Source: Aureimonas psammosilenae (GTDB lineage Bacteria; Pseudomonadota; Alphaproteobacteria; Rhizobiales; Rhizobiaceae). Taken from it: a stretch of 56,459 nt of DNA. Below, piece after piece: positions 35,095 through 45,000 of the stretch. How positions within the stretch are numbered: position 1 is the first letter of the stretch; each line of letters opens with the position of its first letter. Made by a program: the position numbers and the translations under genes. The stretch covers positions 1 through 56,459 of the forward strand of contig NZ_WEZG01000018.1 of the NCBI RefSeq assembly GCF_009176975.1, in the 5' to 3' direction. Under the pieces are notes generated by a model. It had not been told where the DNA came from, searched no databases, and worked only from the letters and a program-made list of their open reading frames with translations.

Positions 35095-35823
35095 CTAAAG
35101 GCCGTTCGCGACGAAGGCCTGGAGTTCGGGGGTTTGCGGCGCGGCGAGCATGTCGCCCGAGCCGGTTTCGTGGACGAGGCCCTCGTGCATGAAGATCACG
35201 CGGTTGGCGACGCGCCGGGCGAAGGCCATCTCGTGCGTCACCACCACCATGGTCATGCCGCCCTTCGCCAGCGCCTCCATCACCCGCAGCACTTCGCCCG
35301 TCAGGTGCGGATCGAGCGCCGAGGTCACCTCGTCGAACAGCATCACCTGCGGGCGCATGGCGAGCGAGCGGGCGATCGCCACGCGCTGCTGCTGGCCGCC
35401 CGAAAGCTGCTCGGGATAGCTGTCGATCTTCTCGGTCAGGCCGACCTGCGCCAGCACCTCGGCGGCAAGCGCGCGCGCCTCGACCTTGCCCATGCGCTTC
35501 ACGCGGCGGGGCGCGAGCGCGATGTTCTCGGCCACCGTCAGGTGCGGAAAGAGGTTGTAGCTCTGGAACACGATGCCGACATCCTGGCGAAGCTTTCGCG
35601 GGTCGAGCGCCGGATCGTCGACGCGGTGGCCGCAGACCTCGATGGCGCCGCCCTGGATGGTTTCCAGTCGGTTGATGCAGCGCAGCGCCGTGGATTTGCC
35701 CGAGCCCGAGCGCCCGATAATGGCGACGACCTCGCCGCGCGCGACCTCGAAGGAAACGCCTTTCAGGACCTCCAGCGCGCCGAAGCGCTTGCGGACATCA
35801 CGCAGACTGACGACGGCCGACAT
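35095..35823 (-). CDS. Polar-amino-acid-type ABC ATPase
   Basis: This 242-residue ATPase has Walker A GRSGSGKST, signature LSGGQQQRVAIARSLAM, Walker B VMLFDEVTSALD (Val instead of the usual Pro), and the H-loop VVVTHEMAFA. It belongs to the GlnQ/HisP group. Its start overlaps the permease gene end by 26 bp, so expression is coupled. It powers the import of the ligand of the protein at 34229. Confidence 0.93.
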   Translation of the reverse strand: MSAVVSLRDVRKRFGALEVLKGVSFEVARGEVVAIIGRSGSGKSTALRCINRLETIQGGAIEVCGHRVDDPALDPRKLRQDVGIVFQSYNLFPHLTVAENIALAPRRVKRMGKVEARALAAEVLAQVGLTEKIDSYPEQLSGGQQQRVAIARSLAMRPQVMLFDEVTSALDPHLTGEVLRVMEALAKGGMTMVVVTHEMAFARRVANRVIFMHEGLVHETGSGDMLAAPQTPELQAFVANGL

Positions 35824-36457
35824 TCAGCCTCCTTTCCAGCGCGCGGCTCCAGCGCGAAAGCGGGTAGCAGAGCGCGAAGTAGAACAGGCCCGCCACGCCG
35901 AAGACGAAGAAGGGCGAGAAAAGCGAGTTGTTGATCACCTGCGCCGCGCGCGTCAGCTCCACGAAGCCGACCACGGACGCGAGCGAGGTGCTTTTGAGAA
36001 CCTGCACCATGAAGCCGACGGTGGGCGCGGTCGCGACCCTCAGCGCCTGGGGCAGGATGACGTCCCGGAGGGCCTGCCAGCGCGACAGCGCCAGGCACTC
36101 GGCGGCCTCGCCTTGCGTCTTCGGGATCGCTTCCACGCAGCCGCGCCAGATCTCGCCGAGGAATGCCGCCGAATAAACCGTCAGCGCCAGCCCCGCCGCG
36201 AACAAGGGCGACACGTCGACGCCGAAGATGCCGAGCCCGAAATAAACGAGGAAGATCAGGATCAGGAGCGGCGTGCCCTGCACGGCTTGGACGAGAACCA
36301 GTGACACGCGCCGGAGCCAGCGCCGGCGCGACGTGCGCGCGAGCATCACGCCGAAGCCCGCCGCCCCGCCGAACACGAAGGCCAGCGCCGTCAGGATCAC
36401 CGTCCAAAGAAGGCCGTCCAGAAGGTAGCGGAGGTGGAAGAGGTTGAAATCGCCCAT
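35798..36457 (-). CDS. Polar-amino-acid-type ABC permease (1)
   Basis: This 219-residue membrane protein starts at MGDFNLFHLRYLLDGLLWTV. It has the His/Glu/Gln-type permease loop AAFLGEIWRGCVEAIPKTQG, then EAAECLALSRWQALRDVILP. It has five helices. It pairs with the permease at 36472 to form a heterodimeric channel. It begins 14 bp after that gene. Confidence 0.92.
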   Translation of the reverse strand: MGDFNLFHLRYLLDGLLWTVILTALAFVFGGAAGFGVMLARTSRRRWLRRVSLVLVQAVQGTPLLILIFLVYFGLGIFGVDVSPLFAAGLALTVYSAAFLGEIWRGCVEAIPKTQGEAAECLALSRWQALRDVILPQALRVATAPTVGFMVQVLKSTSLASVVGFVELTRAAQVINNSLFSPFFVFGVAGLFYFALCYPLSRWSRALERRLNVGRRQSA

Positions 36458-36471
36458 CTGTCCCGCCCCCG

Positions 36472-37155
36472 TCAGATCGCCGTGCCCAGGCGTCGCCGCC
36501 GGGGAAACAGGAACTGGCCGAACAGAAACAGCGCGAATTTCAGGAGGGTGGCGAGCGCGAGATACAGAAGCGCCACCACGATATAGGTCTCGAAGGCGCG
36601 GAAGGTGAAGGACTGGATGTTGTTGGCCACTGCCGTCAGTTCCTCGGCCGAGATCTGCGAGGTGACCGACGAGGACAGCATCATCAGGACGAACTGGCTG
36701 GTGAGCGCGGGATAAACGCGCTCCAGCGCCGGGCGCAGGATCACGTCCCAGTAGATCTGCGGCCGCGACAGGCCGAGCGCCTCGGCCGCCTCGATCTCGC
36801 CGGCGGGCACCGTGTCCATGCCGGCGCGCACGATCTCGGCCGTGTAGGCCCCGACATTGATCACGAGGGTCAGAACGGCGGCCGCGAAGATCGGCAGCGT
36901 CAACCCGGCGCTCGACAGGCCGAAGAACAGAAAGAAGATCTGGATGAGGTAAGGCGTGTTGCGGACGAGCTCGATATAGGCGCCCGCCAGAAGCCGCAGC
37001 GGGGCGTTCGATCCGCGCCGCGCGATCGCGCAAAGAACGCCGATGGCAAGGCCGCCCGCCACCGCGATCACCGTCATCTGCAGCGTGGTCAGCGCGCCTT
37101 GCAAAAGCGCCGGCCAGAAATCGACAAGGGCCGAGAAGTCGAACTCGTAGCGCAT
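36472..37155 (-). CDS. Polar-amino-acid-type ABC permease (2)
   Basis: This 227-residue membrane protein starts at MRYEFDFSALVDFWPALLQG. Family stretches are IELVRNTPYLIQIFFLFFGL and GAYTAEIVRAGMDTVPAGEI, then EAAEALGLSRPQIYWDVILR. It begins 13 bp after the kduD stop, so the uronate enzymes and this importer share one operon. Confidence 0.92.
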   Translation of the reverse strand: MRYEFDFSALVDFWPALLQGALTTLQMTVIAVAGGLAIGVLCAIARRGSNAPLRLLAGAYIELVRNTPYLIQIFFLFFGLSSAGLTLPIFAAAVLTLVINVGAYTAEIVRAGMDTVPAGEIEAAEALGLSRPQIYWDVILRPALERVYPALTSQFVLMMLSSSVTSQISAEELTAVANNIQSFTFRAFETYIVVALLYLALATLLKFALFLFGQFLFPRRRRLGTAI

Positions 37156-37168
37156 CCCGCCTCCTCCG

Positions 37169-37924
37169 CTACCGGGCCAGCCAGCCGCCGTCGACCGGCA
37201 GCACGACGCCGTGGACGTAAGTCGCCGCACGGGAGGCGAGGAACACGGCGGCGCCGCCGAGTTCCTCCGGCGCGCCCCAATGGCCGGCTGGAATGCGCGC
37301 CAGGATCGCCTCGTTGCGGGCGGCGTCCTCGCGCAGTGCCTCCGTGTTGTTGGTGACGAAATAGCCCGGCGCGATGGCGTTGACGTTGATGCCCCGGCTT
37401 GCCCATTCGCAGGCCAGAAGCCGCGTGAGACCGGCCAGCCCGCTTTTCGAGGCGGTGTAGGACGGTATCCGGATCCCGCCCTGGAATGACAGGAGCGAGG
37501 CGATGTTGATGACCTTGCCGCCCTTGCCGTCCTCCAGCATGCGACGGGCGAAGCCCTGCGTCAGGAAGAACGTGGTCTTGAGGTTCACGTCCATCACCGC
37601 GTCCCAGTCGGCTTCGGTGAAGTCGATGGCGTCGGCGCGGCGGATGATGCCGGCATTGTTCACGAGGATATCGACGCGCCCGTCCTCCGACGCTTGCGAA
37701 ACGATGCGCTCCACCGGTTCGAGCGTCGAAAGATCGGCCGATAAGGCGCGGAAGCGCCCGCCCGCAGCCTCGATCTTGTCGCGGGTCTCGTCCATGGCCG
37801 AGCGCCCGACGCCGATCACTTCCGCCCCCGCCGCCGCCAGCGCCACGGCGATGCCCTGGCCGAGCCCCGTATTAGCGCCGGTGACGAGCGCGCGTTTGCC
37901 CGAAAGGTCGAAGGGGGAGGTCAA
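37169..37924 (-). CDS. kduD: 2-dehydro-3-deoxy-D-gluconate 5-dehydrogenase, KduD-type SDR
   Basis: This 251-residue SDR has TGANTGLGQGIA, NNAGIIRRADAIDF, the catalytic serine in IASLLSFQGGI, and SYTASKSGLAGL with Tyr and Lys. The NNAGIIRR segment and the closing LPVDGGWLAR are typical of KduD. It interconverts 2,5-diketo-3-deoxygluconate and 2-keto-3-deoxygluconate in pectin or glycosaminoglycan uronate breakdown. It overlaps kduI by 4 bp, confirming the pairing. Confidence 0.88.
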   Translation of the reverse strand: MTSPFDLSGKRALVTGANTGLGQGIAVALAAAGAEVIGVGRSAMDETRDKIEAAGGRFRALSADLSTLEPVERIVSQASEDGRVDILVNNAGIIRRADAIDFTEADWDAVMDVNLKTTFFLTQGFARRMLEDGKGGKVINIASLLSFQGGIRIPSYTASKSGLAGLTRLLACEWASRGINVNAIAPGYFVTNNTEALREDAARNEAILARIPAGHWGAPEELGGAAVFLASRAATYVHGVVLPVDGGWLAR

Positions 37925-38754
37925 CGAAGGTCCCCCATCGCGACCGCGTCCATGTCCGTATAGTCCTGGTTGTCGCCGCCCATGGCCCAGACAAAGGAAT
38001 AGCTCTTCGTCCCGACGCCCGAATGGATCGACCAGCCGGGCGACAGGACGGCTTCCTCGTTGCTCATCACGATGTGGCGCGTTTCCGCCGGCTCGCCCAT
38101 GAGGTGGACGACGCGCGCATCCTCCGGCAGGTCGAAATAGAGATAAACCTCCGAGCGCCGGTCATGCGTGTGGGTCGGCATCGTGTTCCAGATCGAGCCG
38201 CTTTTCAGCTCGGTGAAGCCCAGCACGAGCTGGCAGGACTCGCAGATGCCCGGAATGATGTACTGGCGGATGGTGCGCACATTCGCCGTTTCGGGCGAGC
38301 CGAGCTCCAGCCGGTTGGCATCGGCTTGGCCGATCTTGCGCGTCGGGCAGGCGCGATGGGCGGGCGTCGAGACGAGATAGAACTTTGCCGGCGCATCGGG
38401 CGAAGCGCTTTCGAACGACACCTCGCCGGAGCCCATGCCGACATAAAGACATTCGCGGCGATCGAGGTCGTAGCGGGTTCCTCCGACGTTCACCGTTCCG
38501 GCCCCGCCGACATTCAGGATGCCGAGTTCGCGGCGCTTCAGAAAAGCGTCGGTGCCGACAGCTTTCGGCGTCGGCAGAACCAGCGGCTCTGAGCCGGGAC
38601 ACGCCCCGCCCACCACGAGCCGGTCGATATGGCTGTAGGTCAGGCGCACCTCGTTCGCGACGAACAAGCGCTCGATCAGGAAATGACGGCGCAGCTCCGC
38701 CGTGTCGAAGCGCCGGACGGCATCGGGATGAGGAACCTGGCGGATGTCGATCAA
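37921..38754 (-). CDS. kduI: 5-dehydro-4-deoxy-D-glucuronate isomerase KduI
   Basis: The product has 277 residues from a TTG at 38754, almost the exact length of E. coli KduI. The TTG overlaps the gntR stop (TTGA). The start reads LIDIRQVPHPDAVRRFDTAE. Family stretches include ILNVGGAGTVNVGG, and SIWNTMPTHTHDRRSEVYLY with the zinc-binding His-Thr-His and Glu; GWSIHSGVGTKSYSFVWAMG follows. It opens the 4-deoxy-5-keto-uronate ring form for KduD. Confidence 0.92.
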   Translation of the reverse strand: MIDIRQVPHPDAVRRFDTAELRRHFLIERLFVANEVRLTYSHIDRLVVGGACPGSEPLVLPTPKAVGTDAFLKRRELGILNVGGAGTVNVGGTRYDLDRRECLYVGMGSGEVSFESASPDAPAKFYLVSTPAHRACPTRKIGQADANRLELGSPETANVRTIRQYIIPGICESCQLVLGFTELKSGSIWNTMPTHTHDRRSEVYLYFDLPEDARVVHLMGEPAETRHIVMSNEEAVLSPGWSIHSGVGTKSYSFVWAMGGDNQDYTDMDAVAMGDLR

Positions 38755-39467
38755 GAACGGGGCACTCCGGGCATGTTGGGGGTGATCGGCGCTCGGCGCT
38801 CGCCGGATACGAGAAAGAAGTCGGGCTGGCGGGTGATCACCGCGTCGAGATCGGCCAGAAGCTTGCCGAGATGGGCGGCCATGGCGCCCGCCGCGCCCGC
38901 GCCGTCCTGCCGGCGGATGGCGTCGAGGATCGCGGCGTGTTCGTCGACGATGCGCGGCATCCGGCCTTCCTCCGGCAGCGTCAGCCGCCGGTAGCGGTCG
39001 AGCTGCACCTTGACCTGCTGGGCGACGCGCCAAAGGCCGGGAAAGCCGGAGGCTGCGGAAATCTCGGCGTGGAAGCTTTCGTCGGCGACGTGGAAGCGCT
39101 CGCGCTCGGCGCTCGTCACCGCGTCGGCGGTGGCGGCGAGCGCGGCCTCGATGCGAAGAAGAGCGCTCCGGTCCGCGCGCTCGGCGGCGAGCTTGGCGCT
39201 CGCTTCCTCCAGGGCGTTGCGGATCACGATGGCTTCTTCCAAATCGCCCGCCGGGATGCGGGCGACGAAGGTTCCAGCATTGGGATAGACTTCCACCAGC
39301 CCTTCCTCGGCAAGCTGGCGCACCACCTCGCGGACCGGCGTGCGGCTGACGCCGTATTCCTCGGCCAGCGAGCGCTCCAGGATCGCTTCGCCCGGACGGC
39401 GGGCGAGGGTGACGATCTCGTTCTTCAGAAGACGATAAACGGCGGCCGAGGTGGAATGGGCCCGCAT
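38751..39467 (-). CDS. GntR-family (FCD) regulator
   Basis: This 238-residue protein starts at the ATG at 39467. The winged helix is VYRLLKNEIVTLARRPGEAI, then LERSLAEEYGVSRTPVREVVR, QLAEEGLVEVYPNAGTFVA. The FCD effector domain keeps metal-binding-type residues (D, H in FHVADESFHAEI and HAAILDAI). It leads the kduI-kduD-ABC operon and probably senses a uronate intermediate. The gene starts 107 bp from a UxuR-like palindrome. Confidence 0.9.
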   Translation of the reverse strand: MRAHSTSAAVYRLLKNEIVTLARRPGEAILERSLAEEYGVSRTPVREVVRQLAEEGLVEVYPNAGTFVARIPAGDLEEAIVIRNALEEASAKLAAERADRSALLRIEAALAATADAVTSAERERFHVADESFHAEISAASGFPGLWRVAQQVKVQLDRYRRLTLPEEGRMPRIVDEHAAILDAIRRQDGAGAAGAMAAHLGKLLADLDAVITRQPDFFLVSGERRAPITPNMPGVPRS

Positions 39468-39934
39468 GTCGCCCCGTACCGCGTCCGGCGCGGGAACGGT
39501 TCGTCTGACCGAACGTCGGCTCGTGGCGGATGCCGCTTCAACCAATCAAGCCTCCCAACCCGATGATTGGCGTACTGGTATTCCAGTTTGGGCGAGATGG
39601 CAAGCTGCGTTGAATCAGGCGGGATGCCAGGGCCGTTTCGGATGCGTGATCGGGAGGTTGTGATCCGTCGCGGCCGTTGCATCCTGCGCAAGCCGGGCGT
39701 TGCAGGAGAGGTGCGCTTTGTCGCCAACCTCTTCGACATCATGACCTGAGCGAGAGCCGTCAAAGTGTAAAACTCGCCTTCAACCGACTTGCTGCAACAA
39801 AGCCGATGGAGCGAAGGCGGCATGGAATGACGCGTAGAAGGGCGGCGTGGTGGACGGGTCTGCTGAACTGGACGCATCTTCTGGCTATCAGTTAAGCTGA
39901 CTCCGTCGGAAGCGCGTCGATCGGAGCGAGTTGG
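39468..39934. other. Gap between divergent gntR and pheC-like genes
   Basis: This 467-bp stretch holds the promoters of both operons. One clear palindrome (39574-39587) is listed separately. An ORF covering part of it on the minus strand is a shadow frame. No further gene or repeat was recognised. Confidence 0.45.
39574..39587. promoter_or_regulatory. Candidate GntR operator
   Basis: ACTGGTATTCCAGT has 5-bp arms and a TATT centre, close to the TTGGTATACCAA sites of UxuR/ExuR-type GntR regulators of uronate genes. It lies 107 bp ahead of the gntR start. Confidence 0.55.
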
Positions 39935-40723
39935 ATGGTCATGGGGTCTCGAGCATCGCTTCTGGGGATTGGCACGGCGGTGGCGCTCCTCGCAACGCAA
40001 GCGTTTGCTCAGGAAAGTACCTCCCGGCTCGACCAGGTTCTCGAACGCAAGGTGCTGAACATTTGCACGACAGGCGACTACCGACCGTTCTCTTATCGTC
40101 CCGACGGTGCAAACGACTTCGTGGGCATCGACATCGATCTCGGGCGCTCGCTTGCCAAGTCGCTCGATAGCGAGGCCGTCTTCATTCAAACCAAATGGTC
40201 CGACCTTCTTGCCGACTTCAAGGCAAAGTGTGACGTCGCCATGAGCGGTATCTCCGTAACCCTGCCACGGCAGCGCGAGGCCTTCTTCAGCGAGGGATAC
40301 CTTGTGAACGGCAAGGCTCCCATCGTCCGGTGCGACGATGTCGCGAAATACCAGTCGACCGAGGCCATCAACCAACCTGCGACGCGCGTCGTCGTGAACC
40401 CTGGCGGCACCAACGAGAAGTTTGCCCGCACCAACCTGGCCAACGCTCAGATCCAGCTCTTCCCGGACAACCGCGTCATCTGGCAGGAGATCGCAGAGAA
40501 CCGCGCGGACGTCATGGTCGCCGAGTCCGTCGAGGTGAAGCTTCAGGAGAAACTGCACCCGGGCCTGTGCGCGGTGAACCCCGACCAGCCGCTCCAGTAC
40601 GGCGAAATGGGCTTTCTGCTGCCGCGTGGCGACGTCGCCTTCAAGGCCTATGTCGATCAGTGGCTCCATCTGGCCAAGTCGACGGGCGAGTTCGATCGGA
40701 TCTTCGATGCCAACATGAAGTAA
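39935..40723 (+). CDS. pheC: Periplasmic cyclohexadienyl dehydratase-like protein (PheC type)
   Basis: This 262-residue protein (or 260 from the second ATG) has a signal peptide ending QAFAQES. It follows the class 3 binding-protein fold, but details match PheC: LNICTTGDYRPFSYRPDG, CDVAMSGISVTLPRQREAFF, then GKAPIVRCDDVAKYQSTEAI, VVVNPGGTNEKFARTN, and CAVNPDQPLQYGEMGFLLPR. PheC converts prephenate or arogenate to phenylpyruvate or phenylalanine in the periplasm. A plain binding protein is the alternative, but no transporter genes adjoin it. Confidence 0.72.
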   Translation: MVMGSRASLLGIGTAVALLATQAFAQESTSRLDQVLERKVLNICTTGDYRPFSYRPDGANDFVGIDIDLGRSLAKSLDSEAVFIQTKWSDLLADFKAKCDVAMSGISVTLPRQREAFFSEGYLVNGKAPIVRCDDVAKYQSTEAINQPATRVVVNPGGTNEKFARTNLANAQIQLFPDNRVIWQEIAENRADVMVAESVEVKLQEKLHPGLCAVNPDQPLQYGEMGFLLPRGDVAFKAYVDQWLHLAKSTGEFDRIFDANMK

Positions 40724-40764
40724 GTGCGATATTCCGCGCGAAGCCTGTCGAGGACGTAGTTCCT

Positions 40765-40790
40765 CCGCTATCGACCCTTCAACGCCGTTC
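40765..40790. repeat. Decayed intergenic repeat unit
   Basis: CCGCTATCGACCCTTC (40765-40780) is identical to 31113-31128, and the following AACGCCGTTC parallels AACGACATTT at 2431-2440. It lies between the pheC-like and DUF6869-like genes. Confidence 0.45.
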
Positions 40791-40866
40791 TTCGTCCTCG
40801 GGAGCCTACCTACAACCGGACACTATCATCCGCTAAGGTTGGGGCTATCGGACGACGAGGCGACAT

Positions 40867-41676
40867 ATGGAGGCTACGGACGGATCGGTCGACGCGCTCG
40901 CCTTCGCGAAATCGTACCTGCCAAACGCGACGCTGATCTGGATCGGCGGCGAGCGGAACGGCCAGCACAGGCTCGATGCGTTTCATCACGTGGAGGCTGA
41001 GGACCGGACGCTGTTCGTTCTGTCCACCGCGATCGAGGGTGTCCTCGTTCCCGACGTCGTATCGTTCTATCCGCACATCCCCTACGACACGACTTTCGCC
41101 AACGCCCGGCCGCCCCGCAGTGATCTTTTCGGCGTGTTCGCGTGGGTGGAGCGCGTGCATTCGCCGATGACGACCGAGGTTCGCTTCACGAAGGGTGGAA
41201 GCACGCAGCAGGCCGTCGTTCGCGAGGCCCATGCTCTCATCGTCGAGTGGGACACGCCCTGGCCGAGCCAAGCATCTCGCCCGGGCCCCGAAGCGTTACT
41301 GATCGAAGGGACGTGGCAGCCGACCGTCTCCAGCTTTCTGGCCGCCACCGGCGACGATCTGCGTCGCGGCTACTGGGACTACTACGATGGCGGCGACAAG
41401 AGCGACGACTGGGCCGTCGGCAGTTTCCGCGAGGCCGTAAGCTTCACCGAGAAAGTCGCGATGGTCGAGGCCGTCCTGGCAGGGCGGGACCTTTCAGACT
41501 TCGCTTACGGATGTCTGGCGGCGGGTCCCGTCGAAGACCTGATCAGCGACGAGCTTCTGGACTATGTCACAGCCCACCCGGATCGCTTGGCTCGATGGGT
41601 CCCACTGCTGCAGCGGACGTACTGGCACGCCGAGCCCGCCCCCATACGCCAGAGGCTGAAGCAACTGCTTGGTTAG
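40867..41676 (+). CDS. Protein with DUF6869-like C-terminus
   Basis: This 269-residue soluble protein starts at an ATG preceded by GACGAGG. The first 165 residues have no recognised family. The last 90 (EAVSFTEKVAMVEAVLAGRD, then YGCLAAGPVEDLISDELLDY and HPDRLARWVPLLQRTYWH) follow the DUF6869 pattern of GPLEDLL-type small proteins. The role is unknown; such domains occur in accessory DNA, often near immunity or toxin genes. The gene stands alone. Confidence 0.65.
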   Translation: MEATDGSVDALAFAKSYLPNATLIWIGGERNGQHRLDAFHHVEAEDRTLFVLSTAIEGVLVPDVVSFYPHIPYDTTFANARPPRSDLFGVFAWVERVHSPMTTEVRFTKGGSTQQAVVREAHALIVEWDTPWPSQASRPGPEALLIEGTWQPTVSSFLAATGDDLRRGYWDYYDGGDKSDDWAVGSFREAVSFTEKVAMVEAVLAGRDLSDFAYGCLAAGPVEDLISDELLDYVTAHPDRLARWVPLLQRTYWHAEPAPIRQRLKQLLG

Positions 41677-42044
41677 AGTCCCCACACCGCCAAGCGTAGG
41701 GTCCACTTCCGTGATGTCGCCACCAAAACCGGACAATCCGGTTTCCACCCTTAGTTGCCATGCCAATTTCGTCGCAACAACGACCCTTTTTGCAACAGGC
41801 GAATTAGAGCATCGTCCGGGATATCGGACGACGCTCTAGTGAAAAGAATTCCCGAACAAGCCGAACGGCTGCACAAGTACCGTGTCTTACGCGGCCCGCG
41901 ATTTGAGAAATTGGAGAGGTGGACGGGCAGAACAGGACACTGGCGCTCTGCAACAGAAGCGACTGCGAGAAGCGCGCGTAGGATAGAACTGCAAAGATTG
42001 GCGAGGATAGGCGGCCTCGACCATAGCCATGCCCTATCCGCCCG
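41677..42044. other. Gap with hairpins, no gene
   Basis: No gene was recognised. It contains a large imperfect inverted repeat (41805-41838) and, next to the end of the acyltransferase gene, GGATAGG/CCTATCC arms (42005-42039) that might end leftward transcription, although no T run follows. Confidence 0.4.
41805..41838. repeat. Imperfect palindrome, 14-bp arms
   Basis: TAGAGCATCGTCCG pairs with CGGACGACGCTCTA with one mismatch, around the loop GGATAT. The TAGAGCATCGTCCG style is known from dispersed palindromic units of rhizobial genomes. Confidence 0.6.
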
Positions 42045-45000
42045 TCACGCATCGGCGTGATCGGGCAGGGTCGCGACGAGGGCGGGCAGAGCGGCGTAGT
42101 CCAGCTTGCCGGTTCCGAGCAGCGGCAGGGAGGCGACGGTCGCGATCTCGGCGGGCACCATGAGTTCGTTCGCGCCCCGCGCGCGCGCGAAGCGCAGAAA
42201 GGTGGCGCGGGAGGCGTTCCGTTCCTCCGTCAGAAGCACGAGCCGTTCGCCCTTGCGCTTGTCGGGCGACACCACCACCGCCGACGCGGCGTTCGGCCAT
42301 AAAGCCGCCGCCAGTGCTTCCACGGCGGCGAGCGAGATCATCTCGCCGCCGATCTTGGCGAAGCGCTTGGCGCGGCCTTCGATCGTCACGAAGCCTTCCG
42401 CGTCCACCGATACGATGTCGCCCGTATCGTGCCAGCCGCCCTCTGGGGGCTGGACGACGCCCGGCCGGTCGCCTTTCAGATAGCCGAGCATCACGTTGCC
42501 GCCGCGCACATGGAGGCGCCCGCCCTTTTCCACGCCCTCGACCTTTTCAAGGCGGTGCGCGATGCCCGGCAGAAGCCGCCCGACCGTGCCGGGCCGGTTG
42601 AACATGGCCGTGTTCAGCGCCAAGACCGGCGCGGTTTCGGTGACGCCGTAGCCCTCGAACAAGCGCAGGCCGAAGCGCTCCTGCCATACTTTCCGCGTCG
42701 TCGCCTTCACCGGCTCGGCCCCCGCGAAGACGTAGCGCAGCGAGCGGAAGTCGTAGCCGTGCGCCGTACGGGCATAGCCGGCGAGAAAGGTGTCGGTGCC
42801 GAACAGGATCGTGGCGTTCGAGCTGTAAACGAGCTCCGGCACCACGCGGTAGTGCAGCGGCGAAGGGTAGAGATACACCGGCACGCCCGACACGAGCGGC
42901 AGAAGCGTCGCCGCGCTGAGACCGAAGGAATGAAACATCGGCAGGACGTTGAAGACCTTGTCGCGGCCGTTGAAATCCACGCGCGCCGCGATCTGCGCGA
43001 TGTTGACGAGAATGTTGCGGTGGCTCAGCACCACGCCTTTCGGCGTGCCTTCCGAGCCCGACGTGAACAGGATCGCCGCCGGATCGTCGGCCCGGCGCGC
43101 CACGAGCGGGCGGGTGCGCGAAAGGAAGCCCTTCACCTTATCCAGCGTGCCGACGCTTTCGCGGATATCCTCCAGCCACACGAAGGCGAGATCGCGCGAC
43201 AGTTCGTCCACCAGCGGCTGGAGCTTGGCCTTGGCCACGAAGGCGCGCGACGACAGGACGGTGCGCGCGTCGGCTGCCAGGCACGCGGCGCGGATATTGG
43301 CCGCGCCGGCGGTGAAGTTGATCATCGCGGGCACCTTGCCGGCGGAGACGAGGCCGAGAAAGGTCGCGACCGTCGCGTTCGCGTTTGGCAGCATCAGGCC
43401 TAGATGCGCCTCGCCCGAGAATCGCGCCGCGAACTTGCCCGCCAGAACCCGCGCGCCGGCCAGAAGCTTGTTGAAGCTCATCGCGCTGGTGACCGGGTCC
43501 TCGGCCGCGAGCCGCCCGAGGCCGTCGAGTTTGGCATTAGCGACGATCGCCTCGAACAGCGTCGTATCGGTGCGCTCCGTTCGGAACACGAGGTCCGACA
43601 TCACGCCGTAGAGCGCGGCGCCGGCTTGCCCCCGCCGCTCCCGCGCCGTGCCGCCCTCCGCCGCATGGATGGCGACCGGTTCCAGCACGGTCACGCGCAC
43701 TTTCGGAAACAGGCTGCGGCGGACCTGCCGGTCGCCGAGGCGCGAAAACGGCGAGCGCTCCAGCCCGTCGATGCGGATCGGCACCACGAGCGCGCCGGTG
43801 CGCGCGGCGACCATGCCCGCGCCGTCATAGACCTTCATCAGGCTGCCCGTGACGGTGATGCGGCCTTCCGGAAAGATCGCCACCGGGTTTCCCGCTTCGC
43901 TCGCCTTGATGAGGCTGCGGGTCGAGATCGGGCGCGAGGGATCGAGCGGCAGAACGCGCACGAAACGCAGGAACGGCTTCACCCAGGGGCGCGTCGCGAT
44001 CGTATGGTCGATGGCGAAGACCGGATCGCGGTCGCTGATCGCCAGCGCCAGCGCCGCGTCGAGAAAGCTGACATGGTTGAGGGCGAGGATCGGGTTCGGC
44101 CCGGCCTTGTCGAGGTTCTCCAGCCCTTCGACGTCCATGCGGTGAAAGACGCGGAAGACGATCGACACGAGATCGCGCAGGGGATTGGTCGGGAGCTTGG
44201 CGAACATCAGGAGCGCCGCCGCGACATTCAGCGCCGCGAGCGCGAGGAGGATCGCGGTGAGCGAGATCCCCGCCGCCTGAACGATCGCCAGCGCGATGCC
44301 GCCCGCCGCCATGAAGCCGGCGCTGAGCGCGTTGACCCCGGCGATGGTGCGGGCGCGCGTTTGCGCGGGCGCCCAGGACTGAACTGCAGCGAAGGTCGGC
44401 ACCACGAGAAAGGCGCTGGAAAGCGCGAGGCCGCCGAGATCGAACAAGGCGCGCGCCGTGTTCGGCGTGCCCGACAGGGCGAAGGCGAGGTCGAAGGCGA
44501 AGATCGCCATGGCGAGCGTGCCGACGGGCGCTGGCAGAAGCACGATCCGCCCTCGGCAAAGCCAGGCCGCAACGGCGGAGCCGACGGCGACCGCGACGGC
44601 GAAAAGGGCAAGGACGCCCGACACCATGGTGCGCCCTCCCCCGAGCGTGCCCGTGACGATCACCGGCAGGAGCGACAGGATCACCGCGCCCATCAGCCAG
44701 AACCAGGACACCATCAGGCCCGCGCGGAAGATACGCTTCTCGCCGCGCAGCGCCGACACGAGGCGGATGGTGGAAGCGAACACGTTCGGATCGACGCGAA
44801 GCTCGCGCGCGGCGGGGCCGGCGGCCGGAATGCGCCGCGCCGCGAGCCAGCCGGCGAGCGCCAGCGCCAGCATCGCGAGGCCCGGCACGATCGGTGGCGC
44901 ACCGGCCAGAAGCCCCGCGAGAAGCGTGCCGCCGAGGATCGCTGCGAACGTCGCCCCTTCCACCCAGGCATTGGCAGCGGGCAGGTCTGCGACCGGCAGA

